Shown: positions 23,350-32,997 of the stretch, one piece after another
Layout: each line of letters opens with the position of its first letter
Numbering within the stretch: position 1 is the first letter of the stretch
Source of the DNA: Faecalicatena sp. Marseille-Q4148
Lineage (GTDB): Bacteria > Bacillota > Clostridia > Lachnospirales > Lachnospiraceae
Direction of reading: 5' to 3'
Length of the DNA stretch: 64,000 nucleotides
Assembly: GCA_018228665.1 (NCBI GenBank)
Contig: CP073692.1
Span: forward strand, 1,624,046-1,688,045
Made by a program: the position numbers and the translations under genes
The notes under the pieces: model-generated
Told to the model about the DNA's origin: nothing
Seen by the model: only the letters and a program-made list of their open reading frames with translations
The model's database searches: none

Positions 23350-24639
23350 ATGATACAGCATCATTCCTTTTCAAACGCAACATGGAAAACATCTTTTTTG
23401 CTCAGTCTTCTCATTGCCATCGCAGCTCAGTTTCAGATCAGTCTGTTTGATGCCAGTTTTCGTATTTCCGTTGGAATCATATGTATTCCGGTGTTTTTAT
23501 TTCTCTTCGATGATATTTCTCTTCCGGCAATTACCTTTTTCTCCGGCGGAGCTGTATTTTTATCAAGAGTTCTTCAATATCTAATAGAACAGAATACCTT
23601 TGACGGCGCATTGGTCAGTTGCTTTCCGGAAATGTTTTTCTACATCACATACGGTCTGCTTCTTACATTGTTTGCCCGGCGCAGACGTACCTTTTTCAAA
23701 CGGTTTTCCGATTTTTTCTATTTTATATTGATGGATTACGCCGCTAACTTTGTAGAATTGCTTTTGCGTTCTAATGTTTCCTCATTCCACATTTCTACCC
23801 AGGCAAGTATTCTTCTAATCGCCGTGATCCGCTCCTGCATCATCTGGCTTTTCCTCTCACTGCTGCAGAGATATCATCTTGTTCTCTTAAAGCAGGAACA
23901 TGCCGAGCGTTATCAGAAGCTTATGCTCCTCATTTCCAAACTGAATGGAGAAGTCATCTGGATGAAAAAGAACACGGAACTCATCGAAAATACAATGAAT
24001 ACATCTTACCGCCTTTTCCACGAACTAAAACGGGTGGAAGCAGATGAGGAACTAACAAAGACCGCGCTTAGCGTTGCGAAAGACATTCATGAAATCAAAA
24101 AAGAATACAACTTAATCCTGCGCGGCATTTCCGACGCTCTGGACATGAATGTACAGGATGAAGGCATGTATATGCGGGAGATTCTTCATATTGTAGAATC
24201 TTCTTTCCACGGAAGCCCGCTTCTCAAACACCGCAGCTTTGAGCTTTTAACGGACTTCCCGCCAAAACTTTATACTGACAAGCACTATTTCTTTATGTCC
24301 ATTTTTCGTAATCTTTTTACAAATGCGCTCGAGGCTGCAGAAGAAGATTCTAACGTAGTAATCCAGCTAAAGATTCACGAACAGGACGGTAATTATTTGA
24401 TAGAAATATGTGACAACGGACCGGGTATTGCCAAAGAAGATCTGCCGGAAATCTTCCATCCGGGATTTTCTACAAAGATCAACTATTCCACCGGCGAGAT
24501 CAGCCGCGGGCTCGGACTGAATCTGGTACAAGATCTGATTACAAGCCAGCTTCACGGATCTATCTGTGTTGCATCCAGACCCGGCAATACTACTTTCACA
24601 ATTCAAATTCCAAAGAATGAACTGGAGGCTAATTCATGA
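23350..24639 (+). CDS. Sensor histidine kinase, GlnK/YcbA-like
   Basis: A 429-residue membrane sensor kinase. Five or six membrane helices occupy residues about 14-172. A linker leads to the phosphorylation region, in which His247 in KDIHEIKKEY is the best candidate, matching the DIHEIKK motif of YcbA/GlnK-type kinases. The HATPase domain shows the N box (NLFTNALEA, 321-329), DNGPGI (355-360), FHPGFSTK and SRGLGLNLV. The frame overlaps the response regulator start by four bases. In B. subtilis the related GlnK-GlnL pair senses glutamine; sensing here is unknown. The next transporter gene may be its target. Confidence 0.87.
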   Translation: MIQHHSFSNATWKTSFLLSLLIAIAAQFQISLFDASFRISVGIICIPVFLFLFDDISLPAITFFSGGAVFLSRVLQYLIEQNTFDGALVSCFPEMFFYITYGLLLTLFARRRRTFFKRFSDFFYFILMDYAANFVELLLRSNVSSFHISTQASILLIAVIRSCIIWLFLSLLQRYHLVLLKQEHAERYQKLMLLISKLNGEVIWMKKNTELIENTMNTSYRLFHELKRVEADEELTKTALSVAKDIHEIKKEYNLILRGISDALDMNVQDEGMYMREILHIVESSFHGSPLLKHRSFELLTDFPPKLYTDKHYFFMSIFRNLFTNALEAAEEDSNVVIQLKIHEQDGNYLIEICDNGPGIAKEDLPEIFHPGFSTKINYSTGEISRGLGLNLVQDLITSQLHGSICVASRPGNTTFTIQIPKNELEANS

Positions 24640-25490
24640 ATTTTTATTTAGTAGATGATGATTCCAATATTAGAAATATTTTAAAATTAATCATCCGGGA
24701 TCGAAAACTCGGAAATGTCTGCGGTTCCTGCGGTGATCCCGTGGAAGCTCTTGAAGACATTTCATTTGCCCATCCGGATATTGTAATTGTCGATCTTTTA
24801 ATGCCGGAAATGGACGGAATCAGCTTTGTAAGCAAGCTAAAGCAGACGAATCCTGATATTGCTTTTATCATGCTTTCTCAGGTTTCCTCCAAAGATATGA
24901 TTTCCGATGCCTATGAGAGCGGCATTGAATTTTATATTCACAAACCAATCAACAGTGTCGAGGTGGAAAGCGTCATCCGAACAGTCTGCCAGACTGTTAC
25001 CATGCGCCAGACATTGGAAAAGATGCAGTCTCTTCTCAGCCACGACCTAAAACAACTTTCCAATCATACTGCCGCCAATGTAAAACAAACAGAGAAGAAA
25101 TATATCACGAAGCTAAAAAATGTTCTTCAAAAGCTTGGCATCATAGGAGAGATCGGAAGCAAAGATATTATTGCTCTTATAGACTTTCTTGTAGAGCATG
25201 GACAAACGGTAGATGACTCTACTTTAAATGAACTCTGCGGACAGTTCAGCGATAATCCAAAATCTGTAGAACAGCGCATCCGCCGGGCTGCGAATGCCGG
25301 CATGGTCAACCTTGCTCATCTTGGACTGGAAGATTATTCAAATGATATTTTTATGGAGTATTCTACAACGCTTTATAACTTTGAACAGGTTCGAAAAGAA
25401 ATGGATTTTATACGCGGCAAATCCGACAAGCATGGGAACGTAAAAATCAAGAACTTTTTAAATGCATTAATGCTGTATAGCCAGAACTAA
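24636..25490 (+). CDS. Response regulator with YcbB/GlnL-type DNA-binding domain
   Basis: A 284-residue regulator. The receiver domain (1-120) has the acidic pair near residues 7-9, the phosphoacceptor Asp53 (IVDLLMPEMDG) and Lys in YIHKPINS. A coiled linker (about 120-160) leads to a C-terminal YcbB-type domain (about 165-280), including IGSKDIIALIDFLVEHG and NPKSVEQRIRRAANAGMVNLAHLGLEDY. This domain is found in B. subtilis GlnL. Its start codon overlaps the kinase stop (ATGA). A 19-bp perfect inverted repeat just after its stop is a candidate binding site in front of the EIIC-like gene. Confidence 0.9.
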   Translation: MNFYLVDDDSNIRNILKLIIRDRKLGNVCGSCGDPVEALEDISFAHPDIVIVDLLMPEMDGISFVSKLKQTNPDIAFIMLSQVSSKDMISDAYESGIEFYIHKPINSVEVESVIRTVCQTVTMRQTLEKMQSLLSHDLKQLSNHTAANVKQTEKKYITKLKNVLQKLGIIGEIGSKDIIALIDFLVEHGQTVDDSTLNELCGQFSDNPKSVEQRIRRAANAGMVNLAHLGLEDYSNDIFMEYSTTLYNFEQVRKEMDFIRGKSDKHGNVKIKNFLNALMLYSQN

Positions 25491-25492
25491 TT

Positions 25493-25511
25493 TTTGTGCA
25501 TTTTGCACAAA
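25493..25511. promoter_or_regulatory. 19-bp perfect inverted repeat upstream of the EIIC-like gene
   Basis: TTTGTGCA-TTT-TGCACAAA begins three bases after the regulator stop codon. It is centred about 85-90 bp upstream of the start implied by TATAGT (25580-25585), a distance suited to an activator. No T-run directly follows, so it is unlikely to be a terminator. Confidence 0.5.
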
Positions 25512-25637
25512 CTTGTCCATTTTCTTCACTTTTTTCAATTTTCTTTGACACCATTTGTAGTTTTTTGAAACCTGATTATTATAGTAACGTCATCAAAGAG
25601 ATTTGGAAATAGAATTTGAAGGGAAGGGTAACAAATT

Positions 25638-26642
25638 ATGATGACTATTCTTAGTGGAGTAGGTTTACTCCTGTTAACTCTGGCTGCTTTCTCCTTATTC
25701 AGTATGAAAGCACCAAAAGGCTCACAGGCTATGAGCGGTATGGCTAACGCCGCTATCGCAACATTCCTCGTAGAAGCGATTCACAGCTATATTACGGGCG
25801 ATCTTTTAAATCTGGAATTCTTTAAGACAGTTGGTACAACTTCCGGAAGTCTTGGCGGCGTTGCTGCTGCAATCGCTGTACCGCTCAGTATGGGTGCGAA
25901 TCCGGTTCTTGCGATTTCTGCCGGTGTTGCAATCGGTTCATACGGCATTCTTCCGGGCTTCGTTGCCGGATATGTAGTAGGACTTATTTCTCCGCTTCTT
26001 GAGAAGAAACTGCCAGAAGGTCTGAACGTAATCGTAGGAGCGCTCGTTGTCGCACCGCTTGCACATTTCGTAGCATTCGCTGTTAACCCGGTTGTTAACG
26101 CTACACTTGTTAAAATCGGCGGAACAATTACTGCTGCAGCTGAACAGTCTCCTCTTGTAATGGGATTCTTACTCGGTGGAATCATGAAGATGATCTGTAC
26201 CTCTCCGCTTAGCTCTATGGCATTGACTGCTATGCTCGGACTGAAAGGCCTTGCAATGGGTATCGCAGCAATCGCTTGCTTCGGTGGTTCCTTTACAAAT
26301 GGACTTATTTTCCACAAATTAAAACTTGGTGACAAGAGCAACGTTATGGCTGTTATGTTAGAACCTCTGACACAGGCGCCTATCATCACTGCCAATCCGA
26401 TTCCGATTTATGGTTCCAACTTCTTCGGAGGAGGTCTTGCCGGTATCGCCGCTGCCGCACTTGGAATTATCAACAACGCGCCTGGAACAGCATCTCCAAT
26501 TCCTGGACTGCTCGCTCCATTCGCATTCAACCCACCGCTGAAGGTTGTTGCCGCACTTGTTTTAGGTGCAATTGGCGGATCCATCGCCGGTTTGGTTGGC
26601 GCTATGATTTTCAAAAATCATAAAGTAAACGTAAATAAATAA
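25638..26642 (+). CDS. PTS EIIC-like membrane transporter (PTS_EIIC_2 family)
   Basis: A 334-residue very hydrophobic protein with about nine or ten membrane segments, rich in Gly and Ala. Sequence such as AIPLSMGANPVLAISAGVAIGSYGILPGFVAGYVVG (split over several helices) and PIPIYGSNFFGGGLAGI fits the PTS_EIIC_2 family. No EIIA or EIIB gene is nearby, so it may not be a true sugar phosphotransferase; members of this family are often encoded alone in Firmicutes and their substrate is unknown. A GAAGGG ribosome site precedes the ATG. Its position after the GlnK/GlnL-like pair suggests control by that pair (inference). Confidence 0.78.
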   Translation: MMTILSGVGLLLLTLAAFSLFSMKAPKGSQAMSGMANAAIATFLVEAIHSYITGDLLNLEFFKTVGTTSGSLGGVAAAIAVPLSMGANPVLAISAGVAIGSYGILPGFVAGYVVGLISPLLEKKLPEGLNVIVGALVVAPLAHFVAFAVNPVVNATLVKIGGTITAAAEQSPLVMGFLLGGIMKMICTSPLSSMALTAMLGLKGLAMGIAAIACFGGSFTNGLIFHKLKLGDKSNVMAVMLEPLTQAPIITANPIPIYGSNFFGGGLAGIAAAALGIINNAPGTASPIPGLLAPFAFNPPLKVVAALVLGAIGGSIAGLVGAMIFKNHKVNVNK

Positions 26643-26663
26643 TCTTATATTAGAATATGAAAT

Positions 26664-26690
26664 GAGCCGGGAATTTATTCCCGGCTTTCC
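26664..26690 (+). terminator. Terminator of the EIIC-like gene, overlapping the phoR 3' end
   Basis: AGCCGGGAA-ttta-TTCCCGGCT followed by TTCC. The right arm contains the phoR stop region, since the two genes converge. Only the plus strand has T after the stem. Confidence 0.7.
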
Positions 26691-28021
26691 TTCTGTCTCC
26701 GTTTTGGTTCAAACACCAATTCCATCTTCGTTCCTTTTCCGAGCGTACTTTCTACATTCACTCTTGCATTATGGAGAATTGCTCCATGCTTCACAATGGA
26801 AAGCCCAAGTCCGGTACCTCCGGTCTCTTTTGAATGACTTTTATCCACTCGGTAAAACCGCTCAAAAATACGCTCCAGTGATTCTTCCGGAATTCCAATT
26901 CCATTGTCTTCAATAATCACTTTCGGCACTCCCATAACTGCTCCGGTCCAGATTTTCACATACCCTCCCGGCTGATTGTATTTAATAGCATTATCCGCTA
27001 TATTATAGATCATCTCTTCAAGAATCTGACGGATTCCCACATACGTTACATGTTCTCCTGTCACTTCCATATGTACATCCTGTTTCTTAGCCTTTAGCGA
27101 TAACCTCTGACAGATCTGCATTGCCATATCAAAGAAATCCACTTTTTCTTTTTCCAGTTCAATACTCTCTTCATCCAGACGCGAAAGACGGATAATATCA
27201 TCCACAAGCGTCAGCATCCGATTGCCTTCCTTATAAATAATTCCTGCAAACGTCTGTATATCTTCCGGACGCACAAGACCATTCATCATCAATTCCGCAT
27301 AGCCGGAAATCGATGTAAGCGGTGTCTTTAGCTCATGAGATACATTTGCCGAAAACTCTTTCCTCATCTGCTCTACTTTCGCCTTTTCCTGATTTTGGTT
27401 TTCAATACTTTGAAGAAGCGGCAGTAGCTCCTCATAAGCAATATGACTTGTCGGATGTTCCAAATCAATCTCATTAATCGGCTTAATCAGACGATTTGTC
27501 TGCCATTTTGCCATAATCAATGCCATCGCGATCATGACAACAGCCATAATCCCGAGACTCGGAAGCAGATCTGCCATCGTACTAAATACAGTATCTGTCG
27601 TTTTAGAAATTCTCAGAACTTTTCCGCTGCTGAGGTATTTGGCATAATAATATGTTTGTTTTTTAAATGTGTCTGACCTTCTAAGCGCCTCGCCTTCACC
27701 GTGTTCCAATGCTTCCAGAACTTCCTCGCGGCTTCCGTGATTTGGCACGTTTTCTACTTTTTCTGTGCTGGAATCATAAACTACCGTTCCGTCTTTCTCT
27801 ATCAGCATCAGACGATTTCCACCAATAAATTCGTCTAAATCAGAAAGGTAATCCTTCTCAGAAATCTCCAACGCCTTCTCAATATATTTCACTTCCTGCC
27901 GCACTTCCCGCTTCATATCTTCCAACGTCTGCTGATACAATACCAGCGTTGTAAACGCGAAAGAAAGAAGCAGGGTTATGCTAAGCACAAGCACCATGCT
28001 TCTTTGTATTTTACTGCTCAT
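26675..28021 (-). CDS. phoR: Phosphate-regulon sensor histidine kinase
   Basis: A 448-residue membrane kinase. TM1 (about 8-30) and TM2 (about 152-172) flank an extracellular sensor domain of about 120 residues. The phosphoacceptor is His229 in FSANVSHELKTPLTS; the ATPase has IADNAIKYN, EDNGIGIPEE, FERFYRVDKSHSKETGGTGLGLSIV. No PAS domain is evident between TM2 and the kinase, unlike B. subtilis PhoR. It overlaps phoB by 11 bases and closes the pst-pho operon, so it should phosphorylate PhoB under low phosphate. Confidence 0.92.
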   Translation of the reverse strand: MSSKIQRSMVLVLSITLLLSFAFTTLVLYQQTLEDMKREVRQEVKYIEKALEISEKDYLSDLDEFIGGNRLMLIEKDGTVVYDSSTEKVENVPNHGSREEVLEALEHGEGEALRRSDTFKKQTYYYAKYLSSGKVLRISKTTDTVFSTMADLLPSLGIMAVVMIAMALIMAKWQTNRLIKPINEIDLEHPTSHIAYEELLPLLQSIENQNQEKAKVEQMRKEFSANVSHELKTPLTSISGYAELMMNGLVRPEDIQTFAGIIYKEGNRMLTLVDDIIRLSRLDEESIELEKEKVDFFDMAMQICQRLSLKAKKQDVHMEVTGEHVTYVGIRQILEEMIYNIADNAIKYNQPGGYVKIWTGAVMGVPKVIIEDNGIGIPEESLERIFERFYRVDKSHSKETGGTGLGLSIVKHGAILHNARVNVESTLGKGTKMELVFEPKRRQKESRE

Positions 28022-28688
28022 TCTCTGCTCCTATCCGATACCCGACGCCTCTTACTGTCTCGATCAGGTCGCCGGCTTTTCCAAGTTTCTGACGCAGGGT
28101 ACGAATATGCACATCCACCGTACGGGTTTCTCCCGCATAATCATACCCCCAGATTTCTTCAAGAAGGCGATCTCTTTTCAGTACGATACCGCTGTTCTTG
28201 AGGAGTTTCTCCAGAAGTTCGAACTCTTTCAGTGTTAGGATAACTTCTTTATTCTCTACCGTCACTTCATGCTTCTTCACATTCAGCCTTAGGATCCCCG
28301 ACTGGAGAATTTCTTTTTCTTCCGGCATCGTTCTGCGCAAGACTGCCTTAATTCTTGAAACAAGCTCCATCATCCCGAAAGGCTTTGTAATATAATCATC
28401 TGCCCCGCCATCAAGCCCTACAACTTTGTCATATTCAGAACCTTTCGCCGTTACCATAATTACCGGGATTTCTTTCGTTGCTGCCGATGTCTTTAATTCT
28501 TTCAGGAGAGAAAGCCCATCCTCTCCCGGAAGCATAATATCCATCAAAATCAGCGTTGGCTTTTTTTCCTTCAGCGCTTCTTTAAACGCTTTTCCGTCTC
28601 CAAAGCCTTCCGCTTTCATTCCTGTGGATTCCAGCGTATAGATTACCAGATCTCTGATATTTTTATCATCCTCAACACAATAGATCAT
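28011..28688 (-). CDS. phoB: Phosphate-regulon response regulator (OmpR/PhoB family)
   Basis: A 225-residue two-domain regulator. The receiver has Asp50 (LILMDIMLPGEDG) and Lys in YITKPFGMMELVSRI; the C-terminal winged helix (about 130-222) has LTLKEFELLEKLLKN and TRTVDVHIRTLRQKLG, which places it in the OmpR/PhoB class. Between phoU and phoR, it is very likely the regulator that acts on the TTTACA/TTAACA-type repeats upstream of pstS. Confidence 0.94.
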   Translation of the reverse strand: MIYCVEDDKNIRDLVIYTLESTGMKAEGFGDGKAFKEALKEKKPTLILMDIMLPGEDGLSLLKELKTSAATKEIPVIMVTAKGSEYDKVVGLDGGADDYITKPFGMMELVSRIKAVLRRTMPEEKEILQSGILRLNVKKHEVTVENKEVILTLKEFELLEKLLKNSGIVLKRDRLLEEIWGYDYAGETRTVDVHIRTLRQKLGKAGDLIETVRGVGYRIGAENEQ

Positions 28689-28700
28689 GTTCTTCTCCTT

Positions 28701-29369
28701 CTACACTTCATATTCGGCGTGGTTGCCATCCTTGTGTACGCCCGTAATAGAAAATTCCACCCACTCCGCTATATTTGTCGCGTGATCGCCAATACGTTCC
28801 AGATATTTCATTACCATAACAAGATTCACAATCTCATCTCCATGACTGCCCTGCTCTTCTCTGATCACTTTCACAAGGGAATTTTTGGCCTGCAGGAAAA
28901 GCTCATCTACTTTATCGTCTTCCTCCATTACCTGTCTTGCAAGGGCGAGATCCCGATTAACGTATGCCCGGATGCTCTCCTGTACCATTTTCGCGACTGC
29001 CTCTGACATCTTATCCACTTGCGAAAGGTGATACTCGCCTTTAAAGTCATTGTGAAGAATAATATCTGCAATATCTGCCGTCTGATCGCCGATGCGCTCC
29101 ATATCCGTAATCATCTTCAGCGCTGCAGAAATCTGCCGCAAATCCTTTGCTACCGGCTGCTGCATTAGAAGAAGCCGAAGACACATCTGCTCTATCTCTT
29201 TCTCCATCCGGTCAATACTCTCATCTTCCCGGATAATCTCCCGCGCCATCTCTTCTGAACGCTTGTGCAGCGCCTGTGTTACTTTCTCAATCGCTTCTTC
29301 ACAGCTCTTTCCCATCTGAATCAGACGTAAATTAAGAGTGTCCAGTTCTTTATCAAATCTGCTCCGCAT
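28701..29369 (-). CDS. phoU: Phosphate uptake regulator PhoU
   Basis: A 222-residue protein made of two three-helix PhoU repeats. Metal-binding E/D-rich motifs are visible (TDMERIGDQTADIADI and KYLERIGDHATNIAEW). It connects the Pst transporter with PhoR signalling and limits phosphate uptake. It lies directly after pstB, three bases apart. Confidence 0.96.
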   Translation of the reverse strand: MRSRFDKELDTLNLRLIQMGKSCEEAIEKVTQALHKRSEEMAREIIREDESIDRMEKEIEQMCLRLLLMQQPVAKDLRQISAALKMITDMERIGDQTADIADIILHNDFKGEYHLSQVDKMSEAVAKMVQESIRAYVNRDLALARQVMEEDDKVDELFLQAKNSLVKVIREEQGSHGDEIVNLVMVMKYLERIGDHATNIAEWVEFSITGVHKDGNHAEYEV

Positions 29370-29372
29370 AGC

Positions 29373-30122
29373 CTAGCCAAACCTCCCTGTAATATAATCT
29401 TCCGTTCGTTTGTCTGACGGAATGGAAAATAATTTCTCTGTTTCATTATATTCTACCATCTCTCCAAGCAGGAAAAATGCTGTATTATCAGAAATTCTGA
29501 CTGCCTGCTGCATATTATGTGTTACGATAACGATAGTATAATCTTTTTTCAGCTCCATTGCAAGGTCTTCGATCTTAGAGGTAGATACCGGATCAAGCGC
29601 CGATGTCGGTTCGTCCATCAAAAGTACTTCCGGTTGTACCGCAAGGGCTCTTGCAATGCATAACCTCTGCTGCTGTCCTCCTGACATCTGCAGCGCGCTT
29701 TTCTTCAGACAATCCTTTGTTTCTTCCCAAATTGCTGCACCACGCAGTGATTTTTCCACAATATCATCTAATTTTTGTTTCGAGCGGATACCATGTGTGC
29801 GAGGTCCATATGCAATATTATCATAAATACTCATCGGAAATGGATTTGGTTTCTGGAATACCATTCCAACACGCTTTCTTAATAAGTTCACATCAATATT
29901 ATTGTAAATATCTTCTCCGTCCAAGCAGATTTCTCCGGTCACTTTACAACCGTCAACTAAGTCATTCATACGGTTTAGCGACTTCAGCAAAGTTGATTTT
30001 CCACAGCCGCTCGGCCCGATAAACGCTGTAATTTTCTTTTCTTCAATTGACAGATTAATATTTTTCAATGCCTGAAAATCCTGATAAAACAGATCCACAT
30101 TTTTAATTGTAATTTTATCCAT
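29373..30122 (-). CDS. pstB: Phosphate ABC transporter ATPase
   Basis: A 249-residue ATPase. Walker A is GPSGCGKST, signature [15 protein letters not shown], Walker [13 protein letters not shown], and the switch His is in [10 protein letters not shown]. It overlaps pstA by eight bases. Length and motifs are standard for PstB. Confidence 0.97.
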   Translation of the reverse strand: MDKITIKNVDLFYQDFQALKNINLSIEEKKITAFIGPSGCGKSTLLKSLNRMNDLVDGCKVTGEICLDGEDIYNNIDVNLLRKRVGMVFQKPNPFPMSIYDNIAYGPRTHGIRSKQKLDDIVEKSLRGAAIWEETKDCLKKSALQMSGGQQQRLCIARALAVQPEVLLMDEPTSALDPVSTSKIEDLAMELKKDYTIVIVTHNMQQAVRISDNTAFFLLGEMVEYNETEKLFSIPSDKRTEDYITGRFG

Positions 30123-30978
30123 TGTCTCTACCTTTCATAAATTTCTTTGCAAGTGCCCCCGATGCCGCGTTCATCACAATTACCAATACAAGCAGAATGA
30201 CCGCTGTCGCATAGGCCTGATTCATGTATAACCCCTCATTTGACAGGCTGTACATATGGACGGAAAGTGTTCTGGCGGAATCAAAAAGTGATTTCGGAAT
30301 CTTCGCAACCGTTCCTGCCGTGTACATTAGCGCCGCCGTCTCTCCAACAATACGTCCGATAGCAAGAATGATACCTGCCATAATTCCAGGCACTGCTGCC
30401 GGAAGAACTACATGAAAAATCGTACGAAGTTTTCCTGCACCGAGTCCGAAACTGCCTTCTCGAAAAGAATCCGGAACTGATTTCAACGCTTCCTCTGCAG
30501 TACGCATAATCAGCGGCAGAATCATAATAGAAAGCGTTGCCGCACCTGCAAGGATCGAGAATCCCATTTCCAGTGTATTTACAAAAAACAGCATACCAAA
30601 CAAACCGTATACAATTGATGGAATTCCTGACAATGTTTCTGTTGTCAGACGAATCATCCCTACTAATTTTTTTCGTTTTCCCGTATATTCTACAAGATAG
30701 ATTGCCGCAAATAATCCGAGAGGAACTGCCACAATCAATGCCAGCGCCGTCATAATCACTGTTGTAATCAGCGCCGGAACAAAGGAGACATTATCCGATG
30801 TATAGTGCAGCGAGAAAAATTCCGGTTTCAGATGCGGAATTCCTTTGATCATAATATATGCGATTAAAAGAATGAGTACCGTAAATGTAATTGCCGCGGA
30901 TAAATACACAAATATCTTCATAATCAAAGACGGAAGATGCGTTTTCTTTTTTAAACTTTCATGCTGTGTTGTCATCAT
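30115..30978 (-). CDS. pstA: Phosphate ABC transporter permease PstA
   Basis: A 287-residue membrane protein with six helices. The coupling motif is visible in [27 protein letters not shown], and [16 protein letters not shown] is characteristic of PstA. It sits between pstC and pstB. Confidence 0.96.
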   Translation of the reverse strand: MMTTQHESLKKKTHLPSLIMKIFVYLSAAITFTVLILLIAYIMIKGIPHLKPEFFSLHYTSDNVSFVPALITTVIMTALALIVAVPLGLFAAIYLVEYTGKRKKLVGMIRLTTETLSGIPSIVYGLFGMLFFVNTLEMGFSILAGAATLSIMILPLIMRTAEEALKSVPDSFREGSFGLGAGKLRTIFHVVLPAAVPGIMAGIILAIGRIVGETAALMYTAGTVAKIPKSLFDSARTLSVHMYSLSNEGLYMNQAYATAVILLVLVIVMNAASGALAKKFMKGRDNG

Positions 30979-30993
30979 TTCTTTCCTCCGTTT

Positions 30994-31848
30994 CTAAGAT
31001 TTCTTCTGCTGTAAGGCAGACGCACATAAATTGATCAATAAGATAAAAACAAACAGTACAACTGCCGTCGCAATCAAAGCTTCACGATGAAGATCTGTCG
31101 CATATCCCATTTCAATTACAATGTTAGATGTTAACGTGCGGACACCTTCAATCAGCCCTTTGGGCATACGCGGCTGGTTACCTGCGACAAGAATTACCGC
31201 CATTGTTTCCCCAATAGCTCTTCCGATTCCAAGAATAACACCTGCTGTCACACCGGATTTTGCTGCCGGAAGCACAACTTTAAAAATACTTCTCTCATGA
31301 GTAGCCCCAAGTGCCAATGTTCCTTCATAGTAAGATATCGGCACTGCTCTAAGCGCAGATTCTGTCACACCGATAATCGTCGGAAGAATCATGATACCAA
31401 GCAAAATAGAAGCTGTCAGCATTGAGTTTCCGTCATACCCCGGCGGAAGAAATTCCCGAATAACCGGCACCAGTACTACAAGACCGAAAAATCCATATAC
31501 AACTGACGGAATTCCTGCCAGCAGTTCTGTCGCTGCCTTGAGTCCCGGATAAATTTTCTTCGGACAGTAAAACGCCATAAAAATCGCTGTCAGAATTCCA
31601 ATCGGCACACCGATCACAATCGCTCCTGCCGTTACATAAATACTTCCAAGAATCATCGGAAGAATTCCGTAAAGATTGTTGGACGGCCGCCATATTTCCC
31701 CGAAAAGGAATTCCAGCCACCCGATCTTCTGAATAGCTGGAATTCCATTTCCGAAGAGAAATACACAGATTAAAATGACTGCCATAATCGACATGCACGC
31801 TGCTGCAAGAAATACAATGTGCATTGCCCGCTCTTTCCACTGTTTCAT
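30994..31848 (-). CDS. pstC: Phosphate ABC transporter permease PstC
   Basis: A 284-residue membrane protein with about six helices. Characteristic segments include SWLEFLFGEIWRP-like text near residues 44-54, LLAGIPSVVYGFFGL, the coupling loop VPISYYEGTLALGATHERSIF and GIGRAIGETMAVILVAGN. It follows pstS by 28 nt. Confidence 0.96.
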   Translation of the reverse strand: MKQWKERAMHIVFLAAACMSIMAVILICVFLFGNGIPAIQKIGWLEFLFGEIWRPSNNLYGILPMILGSIYVTAGAIVIGVPIGILTAIFMAFYCPKKIYPGLKAATELLAGIPSVVYGFFGLVVLVPVIREFLPPGYDGNSMLTASILLGIMILPTIIGVTESALRAVPISYYEGTLALGATHERSIFKVVLPAAKSGVTAGVILGIGRAIGETMAVILVAGNQPRMPKGLIEGVRTLTSNIVIEMGYATDLHREALIATAVVLFVFILLINLCASALQQKKS

Positions 31849-31876
31849 CTGCTATACCTCTTATTCTCTCTCCCGA

Positions 31877-32785
31877 TTATTTTTCAAGAGCTTCTTTCCA
31901 TGTAGAAACTTCACCTGTAAAAATTGCTTTTACCTGATCTTTTGTTAAATCTTCTGTGGTATTATCGTTATTAACAATGACTGCGATTCCGTCAAGTGCA
32001 ATGACCGTTGGTGTCAGTCCGCCTTCTAGTTCAGAATCCTTCAACTCTCTTGATGCCATTCCAATATCGTAAGATCCATCCATTGCTGATGTCATTCCTG
32101 TTGTAGAGTCGCTCTGCTGCACTTCCACATTTACATTTGTATTCACTTTTTTATATGCTTCTGCAAGTTTTTCCATAACCGGCGCTACAGAAGAAGAACC
32201 GCCTACTGTTACTTTTCCTGATGCTCCTGTAGATGCATAAGCTCCTTCTACTTCTACCGGAATATAACCTTCTTCTTCAATGATTGCCTGTCCTTCTTCA
32301 CTTATAATAAATCCCATGAAATCTTTGGCTGCATCACTTACGCCTTCTTTTACTGCAATATTAAATGGTCTTGAAATTTCATAACTGCCATTCTTTACAT
32401 TCTCTGCCGATGCATCTACACCGCCAATTTTTACTGCTTTGACCGTATCATTTAATGCACCAAGAGATGTATATCCAATCGCGTATTCATTTCCGGCAAC
32501 CTGTGTCATCATAACTGATGTGCTGTTTGTAATATTGGCATCTGCTGTTGTCATATCCACTTTCTCGCCGTCTTTTTCTTCTTCAACTCCGAAAAGTTCT
32601 ACGAATGCTCCTCTTGTTCCGGAACCATCTTCTCTTGATACAACGGAAATTTTTCCTGCTTCATCCCAGCCGGAAGCTCCTTCCTTGTTTCCCCCATCAG
32701 CTGCATCGCTGTCTTTACTTCCACATCCTGTAAGTACACTTCCTGCTAAAACTCCTGCTAATAATAATACTGTTAACTTTTTCAT
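31877..32785 (-). CDS. pstS: Phosphate-binding lipoprotein PstS, circularly permuted
   Basis: A 302-residue secreted lipoprotein: signal MKKLTVLLLAGVLAGSVLTG followed by Cys21. The two halves of a normal PstS appear in reversed order. The part that usually comes late (ISVVSREDGSGTRGAFVELFG ... SEEGQAIIEEEGYIPV) is at about residues 48-175, and the part that usually comes first (KVTVGGSSSVAPVMEKLAEAY ... DIGMASRELK ... IALDGIAVIVN ... FTGEVSTWKEA) is at about 187-302. Phosphate contacts are present in both: GGSSSVAP and REDGSGTRG. It opens the pst operon behind a Pho-box-like promoter. The permutation looks intact, not a rearrangement artefact, since the frame is continuous. Confidence 0.92.
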   Translation of the reverse strand: MKKLTVLLLAGVLAGSVLTGCGSKDSDAADGGNKEGASGWDEAGKISVVSREDGSGTRGAFVELFGVEEEKDGEKVDMTTADANITNSTSVMMTQVAGNEYAIGYTSLGALNDTVKAVKIGGVDASAENVKNGSYEISRPFNIAVKEGVSDAAKDFMGFIISEEGQAIIEEEGYIPVEVEGAYASTGASGKVTVGGSSSVAPVMEKLAEAYKKVNTNVNVEVQQSDSTTGMTSAMDGSYDIGMASRELKDSELEGGLTPTVIALDGIAVIVNNDNTTEDLTKDQVKAIFTGEVSTWKEALEK

Positions 32786-32829
32786 AATATGTGATCTCCT
32801 CTTTTAATTCATTTCTGTTGACATCTATT

Positions 32830-32884
32830 ACTATAATGTCCCATTGTTAAATCCAAATACCTTCTTCTGTTAAATCTGTGTAAA
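32830..32884 (-). promoter_or_regulatory. pst operon promoter with Pho-box repeats
   Basis: On the minus strand there are four hexamers at 11-bp spacing: TTTACA, TTAACA, AGGTAT (degenerate) and TTTAAC, spanning 32884 to 32846. They match the TTAACA-N5 design of Gram-positive PhoP/PhoB boxes. TATAGT (32830-32835) is the likely -10; the -35 position (ATTTGG) is poor, as expected for an activated promoter. Confidence 0.65.
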
Positions 32885-32904
32885 AAAGCAGAAACACTAC
32901 AAAT

Positions 32905-32939
32905 AAAAAAACTGCTAGCAGCTCATAGTCTACTAGCAG
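32905..32939 (-). terminator. Terminator of the opp-malY-cyuA operon
   Basis: On the minus strand CTGCTAG...CTAGCAG forms a 7-bp stem, followed by a run of T. Confidence 0.7.
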
Positions 32940-32997
32940 AAAATATTTCTATTTTTCAATTGTTTATTTAGCAGCATAGTTTAAAATGCATACTTTT

